Shown here: positions 49,801 through 58,327 of the stretch, one piece after another
Layout of the letters: every line of letters starts with the position of its first letter
Numbering within the stretch: the stretch's first letter is position 1
From: Odontesthes bonariensis
Lineage: Eukaryota; Chordata; Actinopteri; Atheriniformes; Atherinopsidae
Length of the DNA stretch: 64,000 bases
NCBI RefSeq assembly: GCF_027942865.1
Contig: NC_134515.1
Location: forward strand, 15,849,227 to 15,913,226
Direction of reading: 5' to 3'
Position numbers and translations under genes: made by a program
The notes under the pieces: model-generated
The model's database searches: none
What the model saw: the letters and a program-made list of their open reading frames with translations, nothing else
Told to the model about the DNA's origin: nothing

Positions 49801-52800
49801 TAGAAAATATTGTGATCACTGAATCGATATTACTGAATGAAAATGAAAAACAGTCTAATCTCAAATTAAAATGAGAAAAATCTGAGGACACCTTTTGTTT
49901 TACAGCCAGCCTGCGTTACCCGTGAACACCGCAACGTTCTCAGTTTTGGACTCATGGTGCGTGTTCATCCGTATGTCTGCATTGTCAATTCACAAATAGA
50001 AGAACTACCAGATGATCTAATGAAATCGATTGAGACTTCACAACCGCGGGCATGGACAGACGTTGTTGTCGTGGGTGTCCTTTTTAAATAGTTTATGTAA
50101 AGCATTAGTTTGGAAATGTTCACAAAGGTTATTCCTGTCCAATTCAATGGAGTTTGTTTGGTGAGTAAAAAGCTCCTGACAACATCACTGGAGTTATGGA
50201 ACAGTTAAGAAAATGGTGTGGTTAGGTTGTTCTTGCTAAGAATGCCACAAACATCATTTGCAAAGTGAAGCAGAGCTGCTTCCAGGTTTCCAGTCGCCGT
50301 GTGGAGGCGGCCCAGGCTCCTGTGCAACCGGTGGCGGATTGAGTGACCGCATTCTGGACTCTTCAAAACTGCCCACTCAGCCTGGGAAAGGAGCTCTGCT
50401 ACAAGGGCTAGATTACCCAGACCTGTTTATGTTCGAGGAAACACACAAAAAAAATCGCACACAAATTCATTTATTCTACATCAAACCAAGGAAAAAGAAG
50501 CTGAGGAACCATTTTGTGCTTTATCTCTCACCCATGTTGGCGTCAGCCAGCAGCAGGAAGGCGGGGACCAACTGAACGGTGTTGGGGCCGTGGACGTCGA
50601 TGGAACAGCGCAGGCAAAACTGGGCGGCAGGGAGAGCTTCTTGGTGTTTACCCTGAGAAAGCTTGCTTTGAGCCACCAGCCTGCAAATGTCACTCAGCTC
50701 TGCCTGGGAGACAAACCCAAGGTTGCTTTACTCCACTCCACTTGAACAGACTTTAAAGACTACCGCACAACAGATTCACAGATTGCATGACACCATGGTT
50801 TCATCAAAACTTTAATCACAGAGGACTGACCTGGTTTCAGAAATAGTACGTGGAGAGTCTGGGGACAAAATGAACTGTGGAAAAACTCCTCTTGATATTA
50901 GTTTCTGTAGAAGCTATTTATGTTCTACTACTGAAGTTCAAACATAATTCTCAGGAAGGGAGGTTTTTGTGAAAACAAGGTGGAACTGAGGTCTCCCTCA
51001 TCAACTAATGCAGCAGATCTGTTGTCCTTCTGTCTACATCTCCACCAATCGGCCTATGTAATACACTCAATTATTTAATTTTTTACAAAACTGATGCTGC
51101 TTATCATTTCATTCTATTCTTTTTTTTAATCTTTACTTTGCTCATTCTGCCATTTTACTGGCTACTCCCATTTTGAACTTGGCAGCTTGCACCTGAAATT
51201 AGCAAAACTAAAGCCTTACAATTGGAAATGAAAAGACGAGTCGTAAACAAAGGGACACAAACCCTCAGTGGGTTATGGCTGTATCATATGTTTTCCTTGA
51301 CAGCAAAAAAAAGAAAAATCAAGGATGGAGTGAAACTCAAAACAAGTTGTTGACGCTGTTCCATTTATTTCTAAGCTTTTCGTATGTGGTCCAAATGCAT
51401 AACATGCACCCTCACCTTTTTTAGCTGTTTTTCTATGCAACTGAGTTGCTGCAGGCTAAGCGTCTGGGTACGGATGGGAACAAGCAACTGGCAAATCCTC
51501 TCGTGGATCCCCACCCAGTCAGCCTGTTGGTGCTCTGCATCACTGAGGAATTAAAAAAAAAAAGATTCGGATATACTCAGACAGTTGCCCTCTCTTATTC
51601 CCACCAGCTTAGATCCAAAGAGTCCTGATGGCTTCGCTATGAATAATGACTTTCTCAGCTGTCTGATAAGGAGTCATGATCTATGATTTGAACAGCTGAG
51701 ATGACACTTGTACTGTAGAACAGTATCAGTAAGACTGACTGTAAAATTCCAGACTGACCCAATGTACCAATAACAGTAAAATGTTAGCTGGTTCGAATTC
51801 TGCTAACATTTCAAAACCAAAATCTATTCAGGAGAATCCATCTAAGCACACTAAGGGCATGTTTAATTGTATGCTATTACATAACTGGTCTATAATTTTG
51901 TTCATATGGCTCTCTTCTTTCGCACACTTCTGTGGAAACTGTCTTGGTTTCCAATGCATACTTCCTACTGTGGAGCATGTGTGTTCACTGCCGTGCTTCT
52001 GTGTATGCAGACTTGAAACAGAAGCAGTGAGCAGGCAGAAATCTGGCCATGCCACGTCACCACTAGCACTGACATAACTCATGCAGGCATGTGTACAGCA
52101 CACACAGCAAAGCGCTCAAACGCAGATCGAAAAGTCTTCCCACAGCACACTAAGGAGATAAATTATTCTTTTGAGTATTTTCTATGTCAAATATGCAGCA
52201 GTATATCCAATAATAAACACTCACAGGCGGTGATGTTGTTGCCAATTTGACCATTTCATCCCAATAGTGTGATTGCTTTGCCCCAAGTAACATGGTGGCG
52301 CTCTGACAAAGAGACACGTTTGAACAAAGTGTATTTGTTTAAGTCCTGACAAAAAAAAGCTTAAAATACCTCTCTTCTCTCCTGTATTCTTTGTTTTTGA
52401 CATATATTTGCATTTTGTTCGAAACATGGGCCTCGTGTTAATTCATTAAAAGGGCTGCCAGGAAAGCATGTACAGTAAGTGGCTATAAGCTCCCCGAGAG
52501 TGGCTTTAGTAGTTCATCCCTTTCTATAAATCCCCCCACAGGGAGGGTCACCACATGCTCCTCATCAGAGCCAGTGAGGATTCCACCAAGCACCATCTTG
52601 CACTCTGTAGTTGAGTCTAGAAACAAAAGTAATGTTTATAGTTTGGGGGGAAATCGTATTATCAAAAGCAGACGCAGAAAACAGTCTCATGAGCACAAAT
52701 AACCACTGTGGTAATGACATTTCCAGCTGTTCCACTCCCTCCTGACGACACAGTCACATGCACGGCCTTTACCCACGTGGAACACTGATTTCTGCTGTGA

Positions 52801-53017
52801 ACTGAAAACCGTGGCTAACGGTGCCCCCTCGTGTCCAAACGTGAACGTGGCATCTGTTCACGAGGAGGTGAACTTACCAGTAAAAAGTCACCCGACACTT
52901 GGTGCACTGCAGGTTCGCTTCTCTCTGACAAAGTTCACAGAACTTCACCATGCCTTTGGGGAATGCAATAGGAAGTACTCTGGTCGTTGTCCCCGAATCT
53001 TGTCGATTAGTCTCCAT
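46726..53017 (-). CDS. zmynd12: Zinc finger MYND domain-containing protein 12, complete gene (eight coding exons)
   Basis: Coding exons on the minus strand are 53017-52878, 51542-51416, 50703-50532, 50422-50253, 49580-49458, 48552-48459, 47901-47756 and 46881-46726. They total 1128 nt and 375 residues, against about 365 in human ZMYND12, with all phases consistent. Residues 27-64 form a MYND zinc finger with all eight expected ligands (C27, C30, C38, C41, C47, H51, H60, C64). The rest is helical and TPR-like, with HGPNTVQLVPAFLLLADANM and the FANDIYFA segment shared with the human protein. ZMYND12 is a ciliary/axonemal protein linked to the TTC29-DNAH1 dynein system in sperm; that role is from the literature. 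The start at 53017 is preferred because the conserved N-terminus (VLPIAFPKG) begins there. An upstream in-frame ATG at 53161 would add 48 residues with no similarity. A consensus RFX X-box lies 90 bp upstream. Confidence 0.94.
46882..47755 (-). other. zmynd12: zmynd12 intron 7
   Basis: Bounded by GTGAGG and TGTGCCAG on the minus strand. Nothing else recognised inside it. Confidence 0.85.
47756..47901 (-). CDS. zmynd12: zmynd12 coding exon 7
   Basis: Acceptor ACTCAAGTAG; donor CTAAAG|GTGAGG. Encodes DHSQQVEADEMLRAILEFVQ and TALVAHCLAMLWFLGDDSLK, aligned with the human EAQEAEAIRIL segment. Confidence 0.92.
47902..48458 (-). other. zmynd12: zmynd12 intron 6
   Basis: Bounded by GTGGGT and CAAGTAG on the minus strand. 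Nothing else recognised inside it. Confidence 0.8.
48459..48552 (-). CDS. zmynd12: zmynd12 coding exon 6
   Basis: Acceptor TTATTTTAG; donor TATG|GTGGGT, phase 1. Encodes VAYTWHCHLTELLETRLQNI and RNPAMLSDFSY. The donor was chosen because it keeps frame with exon 7; it matches the splice consensus. Confidence 0.88.
48687..49275 (+). mobile_element. hAT-type transposon, internally deleted, with perfect 8-bp target duplication
   Basis: The element starts TAGGGCTGGGCGAG and, read from the other end, starts TAGGGCTGGGCAAC, giving terminal inverted repeats with 11 identical bases followed by a one-base difference. It is flanked by the exact 8-bp direct repeat CTTTTAAT (48679-48686 and 49276-49283), the length expected of hAT insertions. 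It is only 589 bp and keeps just the first coding part of the transposase, a BED zinc finger (48891-49139). A 16-bp unit ending AAAGTCTGTTGCT is duplicated near 48.8 kb. It sits in zmynd12 intron 5 and does not touch the splice sites. Confidence 0.93.
48891..49139 (+). pseudogene. BED zinc-finger fragment of a hAT transposase
   Basis: An intact 82-residue frame contains CKHC and KYHLKAKHT, the C-x2-C and H-x4-H ligands of a BED-type DNA-binding zinc finger with a Ser-rich linker between them. The catalytic core and dimerisation domain are absent. The frame runs out shortly after the finger and stops at 49137-49139. If translated, it would be a DNA-binding stub without transposase activity. 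It lies antisense to zmynd12. Confidence 0.8.
49458..49580 (-). CDS. zmynd12: zmynd12 coding exon 5
   Basis: Acceptor GATGCTTGCAG; donor CTCAG|GTATGC, phase 0 at both ends, 41 codons. Encodes IYFASEECGLDSTVTCHGYF and LMADVFIKQGKMPIVRSLYA, another TPR-like helix pair. Confidence 0.94.
49581..50252 (-). other. zmynd12: zmynd12 intron 4
   Basis: Bounded by GTTTGT and GCTTGCAG on the minus strand. Nothing else recognised inside it. Confidence 0.8.
50253..50422 (-). CDS. zmynd12: zmynd12 coding exon 4
   Basis: Acceptor CATAAACAG; donor GAT|GTTTGT, a weak but GT-type site. Encodes GLGNLALVAELLSQAEWAVL through RLHRSLGRLHTATGNLEAAL and ends HFAND. The join to IYFA in exon 5 recreates the conserved ANDIYFA string, which confirms both sites. 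Confidence 0.93.
50532..50703 (-). CDS. zmynd12: zmynd12 coding exon 3
   Basis: Acceptor GTCTCCCAG and donor ATGG|GTGAGA. Encodes AELSDICRLVAQSKLSQGKH and VHGPNTVQLVPAFLLLADAN, a TPR-like helical region clearly similar to human ZMYND12 (GKHEDAVPAAL...VELVPAYLLLAEA). Confidence 0.95.
50704..51415 (-). other. zmynd12: zmynd12 intron 2
   Basis: Bounded by GTGAGG and TCTCCCAG on the minus strand. Nothing else recognised inside it. Confidence 0.8.
51416..51542 (-). CDS. zmynd12: zmynd12 coding exon 2
   Basis: Acceptor with a long T run ending TTCCTCAG; donor AAAAAG|GTGAGG, phase 0. Encodes DAEHQQADWVGIHERICQLL, which holds the second half of the MYND finger (H51, H60, C64), then VPIRTQTLSLQQL. 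Confidence 0.94.
51543..52877 (-). other. zmynd12: zmynd12 intron 1
   Basis: Bounded by GTAAGT and TTCCTCAG on the minus strand. A 44-codon minus-strand open stretch at about 52.49-52.62 kb follows an acceptor-like TTTCTAG but ends in a stop and matches no part of ZMYND12. I treat it as intronic. Confidence 0.75.
52878..53017 (-). CDS. zmynd12: zmynd12 coding exon 1
   Basis: Encodes residues 1-46 plus two bases: the N-terminus, FPKGMVKFCELC and LQCTKCRVTFY, the first four zinc ligands of the MYND finger. Donor TACTG|GTAAGT. The interrupted Cys codon is completed in exon 2. Confidence 0.95.
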
Positions 53018-53220
53018 TGTCACAAGAAGGCCTGTTTGCGAGCGTGAGACACAGGACCCGTTCGGTAACGTGAAGTTAGCTGCCACCGGCTGGGGAAACT
53101 TTACGGTCGCTATGGAAACAGCCTTAACCGTTTTGGAAAGCGGGCGTAGCCTAGGTGACATTTACACCGACAGTAGAAATTCCGCCAGCACTGCCATGAT
53201 ATAAATGTTCTACCTTTGCC
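53018..53220 (-). promoter_or_regulatory. zmynd12: zmynd12 promoter and 5' UTR
   Basis: A short GC-richer patch directly upstream of the zmynd12 start. It contains the X-box at 53106-53119 and a second partial one at 53146-53159. The transcription start is not determined. The poly(A) signal candidates of the upstream emp3-like gene lie within about 0.6 kb. Confidence 0.6.
53106..53119 (+). promoter_or_regulatory. zmynd12: RFX X-box upstream of zmynd12
   Basis: GTCGCTATGGAAAC fits the X-box consensus GTYNCYATRGNAAC at every position. It lies 90-102 bp upstream of the zmynd12 start codon. RFX factors binding X-boxes drive many ciliary genes, which agrees with the axonemal role reported for ZMYND12. 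Confidence 0.8.
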
Positions 53221-53994
53221 ACAGTCTTTATTTGGCTAAAATAGGTGCCAAAGAAAAGCGCCCTAAAGCATGTGGTCACAATTCTTTTTAAAGCTGTTTG
53301 CCAAAAGTTGACCTCACAACTGTTAGGTAATACCGAGGGTCTAGTTGTCCACTATATTCGCTTTAGTTGCACATGAATTCCCCTAATCACACATATCAAA
53401 GCGTGTGTATCCATTTGATGAGGCCTATTCCACCGTTACATTTGGAAAAGCCGTCAGAATAAACGCAAACGCGATGATTAAAAAAAAAAAAGAAGAAACA
53501 TTTCAAGTGGCTGTAAATCCAAATAAGGTCACTTCACACAACAAGGACTTCAAGCATCCATTTTCTTATGTATTTATTTGTAACAGACACTAAGCATGTT
53601 GTACACATCAATTCAGGTACAAAAATATATATATTTCTAGTTTGCTTGAAAACCTTTTTTTAAAGGCCTCATGAGGCCAACAGCAGTAATGAAAAGATGC
53701 ATAGCCTACTGCTGCTTTGGTATTTACCTTCCTTTAGTAACACATGGCAGCAGTTGTAAACAAAACCATCTTAAATGTCAAATAACAGAGGCTGAGTATC
53801 ATACTCTTCTAGGATTCTGTGATTAACATATATAGCTTGTTATATCCAAATAATTATTCCTGAACACCTATCAAAAACGTGACCTCATTAGCTGAAGCAC
53901 GAGCATCATTAAAAGTCACATTTCCAATTAAGTGAAGTCAGTTTAATTGTTTTGTTGCCAATACTGTTGTTGATGATGTTTTCCCTTGGTCCAG
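53221..53994 (-). other. emp3: emp3-like 3' UTR and short gap to zmynd12
   Basis: Downstream of the emp3-like stop. Minus-strand AATAAA signals lie at 53573-53578 and near 53226. The first gives a 3' UTR of about 0.4 kb; the second would run almost into the zmynd12 promoter. No other gene seen. Confidence 0.5.
53573..53578 (-). terminator. emp3: emp3-like poly(A) signal candidate
   Basis: AATAAA on the minus strand about 420 bp after the emp3-like stop codon. Confidence 0.45.
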
Positions 53995-54170
53995 TCACTC
54001 TTTCTTACGCAGATGGATGTATATGACCCCGCTACCCAGCAACAAAGGGACACACACCCAGGCCACGATAAAGCAGTAGCCAAAGTGTCCTGAAGTCAGT
54101 TTTTTGGAGTCCGGAAGTATTTCCTTGTTGTGTAGTGTGTAGATGAGAGCTGCAGAAAAAACCGTCAGAC
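53995..54170 (-). CDS. emp3: emp3-like coding exon 4
   Basis: Acceptor is a long T run ending TTTTTAG; stop TGA at 53997-53995. Encodes the end of helix 3, a short second loop and helix 4, ending in the basic tail IYIHLRKKE typical of the family. Confidence 0.93.
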
Positions 54171-55246
54171 CTAAAAAAAAAAAAAGAAATAAAATCAAAC
54201 AAATAATCCACACATATTTGAATGTTTTAGGGGCCTGACCGTGGAAAAGCATGCAATACTAAAGCGATAACGACATATACTCGAGGTCACCAAAACAATA
54301 AAAATCCATCCAAGTAGCCTGTTGAGATTTTATTGAGACCCACAGAAAAGGCTTCAAACTCTGTGTTAGGATTTGGTGTTTTTTTTCATTTGACAAATAT
54401 GGATAAGTCCCTGTAGGGCACATGCAGAATCATGATGGGTGTAATAAAATGTTTATCTGACAAAAATATGTTAGAAAAAAAGAAGAAAAAAAGATTGCGT
54501 CAATGTATATTTTGATCGATTCCCATACAAAATTCTATACTTTGCAGCACGAATTGTATCGATTGAAAAACTAAAACTTCTCCAGGCCTGCTGCACCAGG
54601 AATAAGAATGTTCTTGCCTCTCAAAATCCAGCTCATGTGCCTTTATGCTCAGTAGAATCCTTCTCAAACCAAATGGCCAACTTTCACAAAGCGGTTACGG
54701 CGACAAAGTTACCTGCAAAGACTTGACACAGTCCAGTGAAGTAGAAGAGTCCACCCTTAGACATGGTGAACAGTTGGCCCAGAAACACCAAAAAGGAGAT
54801 AGAGGAGAAGATCACTGAGAGGACCATCAGGACCTGCACTGCCTGGAGCCATTCTGCAAAAAGGGGCCATTTTCACATTTAAACTCCAGTCATATTTCTC
54901 AGATTTCAATCTAGGTTCAGCGGCATTTCAGTAAGGGTACGCAAAGTTAAACCAGCGCTCACCGGTTTCTGTGGTGGATGCACAAAGCCTGGTTCCTGTG
55001 GAGTTGTCAAACCTACAGTTGTACCATAAGTCTGAGCTTTCCATGCCATCCCACTCCCACCAGGACTTTGTATGGAGATTAGAGATGACACACACACAGT
55101 TGTGGTTATGTCACACTTATGAAATAACACTGTTAAAACTTGCATCGTGTCCTATTTACGGCAGTCACCTTCTCCATGGTTGCGATGAAGAGCATAGCCA
55201 GTGTGATGAGATGCAACAGGGTGACAAACATGAGCAGGTAAGCCAT
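53995..55246 (-). CDS. emp3: Epithelial membrane protein 3-like (PMP22/EMP family), complete gene (four coding exons)
   Basis: Coding exons on the minus strand are 55246-55169, 55065-54963, 54853-54713 and 54170-53995. They total 498 nt and 165 residues, the normal PMP22/EMP length, with phases 0, 1, 1. The protein is a four-pass tetraspan membrane protein. Segment 1 is YLLMFVTLLHLITLAMLFIA. The first extracellular loop has SWWEWDG, the DLWYNC signature with a second Cys at residue 54, and an N-glycosylation site (N47-S-T). Then come VQVLMVLSVIFSSISFLVFL, TGLCQVFAGLTVFSAALIYT and FGYCFIVAWVCVPLLLGSGV, ending IYIHLRKKE. The KSWW, LWY-x-C, KAVQVLMVLS-like and GYCF...IIYIHLRKRE features fit EMP3 better than EMP1, EMP2 or PMP22, though the assignment within the family is by eye. 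EMP3 is associated with cell growth and adhesion and interacts with P2X7 in the literature. An acceptor-like GATCAG three bases before the ATG suggests a separate 5' noncoding exon. Confidence 0.85.
54171..54712 (-). other. emp3: emp3-like intron 3
   Basis: Bounded by GTAACT and TTTTTAG on the minus strand. Nothing else recognised inside it. Confidence 0.85.
54713..54853 (-). CDS. emp3: emp3-like coding exon 3
   Basis: Acceptor CCTTTTTGCAG; donor TTGCAG|GTAACT. Encodes EWLQAVQVLMVLSVIFSSIS, the rest of helix 2, the short cytoplasmic loop QLFTMSKGG, and the start of helix 3. Confidence 0.92.
54963..55065 (-). CDS. emp3: emp3-like coding exon 2
   Basis: Acceptor CCATACAAAG; donor ACCG|GTGAGC. 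Encodes the first extracellular loop: SWWEWDGMESSDLWYNCRFD followed by NSTGTRLCASTTETG, with the two loop cysteines and one N-glycosylation site. Confidence 0.9.
55169..55246 (-). CDS. emp3: emp3-like coding exon 1
   Basis: Encodes MAYLLMFVTLLHLITLAMLF and IATMEK, the first transmembrane helix. Donor GAGAAG|GTGACT, phase 0, at the same place as the K|SWW boundary I expect in EMP genes. Confidence 0.9.
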
Positions 55247-55249
55247 TTC

Positions 55250-57229
55250 CTGATCATAAACAACAAACAAAAAAAGTTTTCTATTCCACCTCTCAGAAAC
55301 AGCTTCCAACGTCATTGCTGGTAAGGAAATAGTGGCCAGTTTTGATAATTCTAGTCTGTAACACCGGGAAAATCACTGTTGGGAAATCTTCCTGTTTGGC
55401 CTTCTAACACAAAATGGAAAATCTTCGACGCTGAACAGAGCATACTCTGTGCTACATAAGAACATGCTTCAGAATAGAGTTCACCGAGTTATTTCTGAAA
55501 ATTCTCTTTGACTGGCCTGTGTGTTGCCTCGATAGACTCGGCGAACCCAGCACAGAACTTGGGTGGACCCACAGAAAGAGAGCCAAAACATTTACCCAAT
55601 TAACTGCTGAGTATTTGTTGTTGTTTTTCATCTCGGTGGATTAAAAGTCTGTACCTCAGCTAACATTTGGATTTGATTTAAGTTTTTCTACCAACTCCCT
55701 TGAAGGAAACTGATGTCATAAGGAAAGTCTATTATTTTACCAAGAGATTGTAGCGATTCAAGATTTAAAGGAGTCATTCAGTGAGACACAATCATAAGAG
55801 AAATACACACAGGGGAGTAAGAGCAGGAAAGAAATTGTCTGTAAAGATCTTTATCTGTGGCAGCAGCCCATTTGGGTGGGCGGTGGAGTTACAATTACTG
55901 TCAAATTATGTTATTACATTAAACCTCATCCATCACATAAAACCGAAAGTTAAAGATTCAGTGACAAATTGTAATTTTGGCATAAAGAATTCAAATGAAA
56001 TACACACGAGAAATAGATACAAAAAAATCTTGGTATATACACACAAAAAAACAACATCTTTTGAGGGTAGCCTACACTCTGACACCTTTTGGACTCTTAA
56101 GAGGGATGAAAAGACTTTACAATGACATCTTTGTTTTGAAATGAATCGACTGGAGCCATGATTTACCAGCGTATTTACTGAAATATAACAGAAAACCATA
56201 GAAATATCTACATACCCCGGATATTGCTAGTTCACTTCAATCTGATCTCAGCAGCTTGGGAGCAGCTTCTTCACTCTACAGTATTTTGGTGGTACACACT
56301 CTTTTCTAGCTTTGCCACCCCCACTTTTTTTGTTGTTTTTTTAGTCACTCACTCCAAAGTTTCCAAGGAAAACGCCCATTTCCTCTGTGCAGAACAGAGC
56401 TCCCTTTTGCTCTGCCTCCCCGTCTGTCGGTGCATCACCATCCAAAAAAGTCTCAAATGAGTCCCACCCATAGGCAGTGGAGGCACACGGAACCACATGA
56501 AAGGATTTTTCTCTGTAAACAGTCCACTGGAAGTGCTCTCTGGTAAAATGAGTATGCAATCATACCTCATCCATTCATGCCAGGGGTAGACATGAAAAAT
56601 AAACACGCAGATGCAACATAGCACACATTTTTACAGCCGAACCTAATGAGTGTTAAAAGTGTACTGCTCACACAGAAAACTTGTGATACACTTTCTAAAT
56701 ATGTACAGAAAGAATACGAGACATCAGGCTCATGGGAGCACTCTTGTAAATGGTCAGGAGCCTCCTGACCTCAGGGCCCCCAGGACCAGCGCCCAGTAGA
56801 CCCCTGCTGTTATCTTTCCATTTCAACATACCTATGGGATCAATGTAGAAAAGAGCAATACATTTGAAAATGCTCATGAAAACCACATTACACATAAACC
56901 TTTTTCCTTCTTTCTTTCTTTATAGGGGAAAAGTACGTTTTTTTTCTGAAATAGCATCTCCTCATAATCTTGATAAGAAGGATAAAACAACTGCATACGT
57001 CTAATTTAATTGCAAATGGTAATTTAATTGACCGTTAGTTCACCTTCTATTGTCAGTTTGTCGCCTCCTGGCGATTACATCGATGGGCAAATGCGAAAGA
57101 CTTGATTAATAAGCTCAAGAACGACCGGTGAGAGGAATGCATACATCTTTAATTTATTTATATTTATTGTTTTTTATATTTTAAAAGTTAAAATATTGTT
57201 GGATAGTTGGGTGGCTGCGACTTTTATCG
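55250..57229. other. Upstream region of emp3-like and ccdc30
   Basis: This lies between the start of the minus-strand emp3-like gene and the start of plus-strand ccdc30. It probably contains a noncoding 5' exon and promoter for emp3-like, but none could be fixed. I found no PPCS-like coding sequence on either strand, although human PPCS lies between ZMYND12 and CCDC30. The open frames at 55.8-56.6 kb resemble nothing known. Confidence 0.45.
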
Positions 57230-57353
57230 TGTCGACTGTCCCCTGTATCTGCCAGATGGTACGGTCCGTTGCCTAGGTGCTCGTAGAAGCCACTTTACTC
57301 TGCCACGCCTGGCCTCAGCAACTGGCTTTCTCGTCGCTGTTACTCTTTCAAAT
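57230..57353 (+). promoter_or_regulatory. ccdc30: Probable ccdc30 promoter and 5' noncoding exon
   Basis: A GC-richer patch ends in a good donor, CAAAT|GTGAGTAAA, at 57353/57354. It holds GTTGCCTAGGTGCT at 57268-57281, an RFX half-site-like motif. The next candidate exon starts after CTTTTACAG at 58110. The link to ccdc30 is inferred from position and splice signals only. Confidence 0.4.
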
Positions 57354-58109
57354 GTGAGTAAAACTTTAACTGTGGTCTGCATTCTCAGCTCCGCAGTTGG
57401 GGTTAGGGGTTGAGGAAGAATCTTCAGATATGACAACCAATCCTTGCAGAGCCAAGCAGTTGTTGATCAGCAGCCACTGGAAGAGGCTATTGCTACCGAT
57501 AGCGAGCTAGCGCTAGCTCAGTGTGCTAACTTTGGAAGTAACTTTGCTAACTTGCGAGCACTACGTTTGGTCACGTTTGACATTTTTTAGTTATTTCTAG
57601 TTTATTATCACAACGCAGTCAGCACACTTGTGGGTATAACATCTTTATTATCATGGGGCTTAGTGAAAGGAAACGCAAGACGCTGCTGTCCGACAGAAAA
57701 CATATTTTTCTCCTCCTTGTCAGACATTTTGGAAAGAAAGGTTAGCTGCAAACCAGAGATTATTCATTAAGAAAAAATTAGCATCTATTGGAAGAAAAAC
57801 TAAAGGATTTTCCTACTCATGCAAGACATAAGTACATATACAGCTGCTAAACGTAACGCCCCCAAATTCAGAAGTAAAAGAATAGAGGCTGGAGCTGTGC
57901 ATGTTACTATGCTGTAAAACCTTCTTGATAACGTGCAGCAGATGAAACATCGCTCATCAGCTTGAAGTTTTGCATAGCCTCGGGTGATGTAAGTCAGCTG
58001 TTAAACTGCTCGTGCATGTCTGGGCAGAGATGAGTAATCCCTAAGCCTGTGACTGAAGGTGTTACTATGATTTGACAGAGTTGCACTAAAGAATCTTAAT
58101 CTTTTACAG
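57354..58109 (+). other. ccdc30: Presumed ccdc30 5' intron
   Basis: Bounded by GTGAGTAAA and CTTTTACAG. It contains the perfect 16-bp palindrome GAGCTAGCGCTAGCTC at 57505-57520. No coding sequence seen. Confidence 0.4.
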
Positions 58110-58312
58110 AGGAAATCAGTGAAACGTGACGTTGTCACGGATGGATTACAACAACGATGGGAGGGATGCAGTTTGAGGATCTTTGGGACGCGGACGGAGT
58201 TGTGTGTTTTGTTTGGGATACCATTTTCTGAGAATTGCTGCTTTTGGACCAGTATTCTCACTGCTTAGGAAATATTTTTATCAATCCCAAATGAAACCTC
58301 AACAAACTTACC
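58110..58312 (+). other. ccdc30: Probable ccdc30 5' UTR exon with upstream ORF
   Basis: Begins after the acceptor CTTTTACAG and runs to the ccdc30 start codon. It contains a short upstream ORF, ATG at 58141 to TGA at 58176, of eleven codons. The exon assignment is inferred. Confidence 0.4.
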
Positions 58313-58327
58313 ATGGACCATGAACAG
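58313..58327 (+). CDS. ccdc30: ccdc30 coding exon 1 (five codons)
   Basis: Encodes only MDHEQ, then the donor CAG|GTAACT. The join to VWTELDQ in exon 2 keeps frame, and a good Kozak context surrounds the ATG. Confidence 0.75.

Noticed and set aside
52490-52620. 44-codon minus-strand open stretch after an acceptor-like TTTCTAG in zmynd12 intron 1
   Set aside because: It ends in a stop, has no donor, and inserting it would break the zinc finger that exons 1 and 2 complete perfectly.
53017-53161. Upstream in-frame ATG at 53161 as the zmynd12 start
   Set aside because: It would translate through the X-box and promoter patch and add 48 residues with no similarity; the conserved N-terminus starts at 53017.
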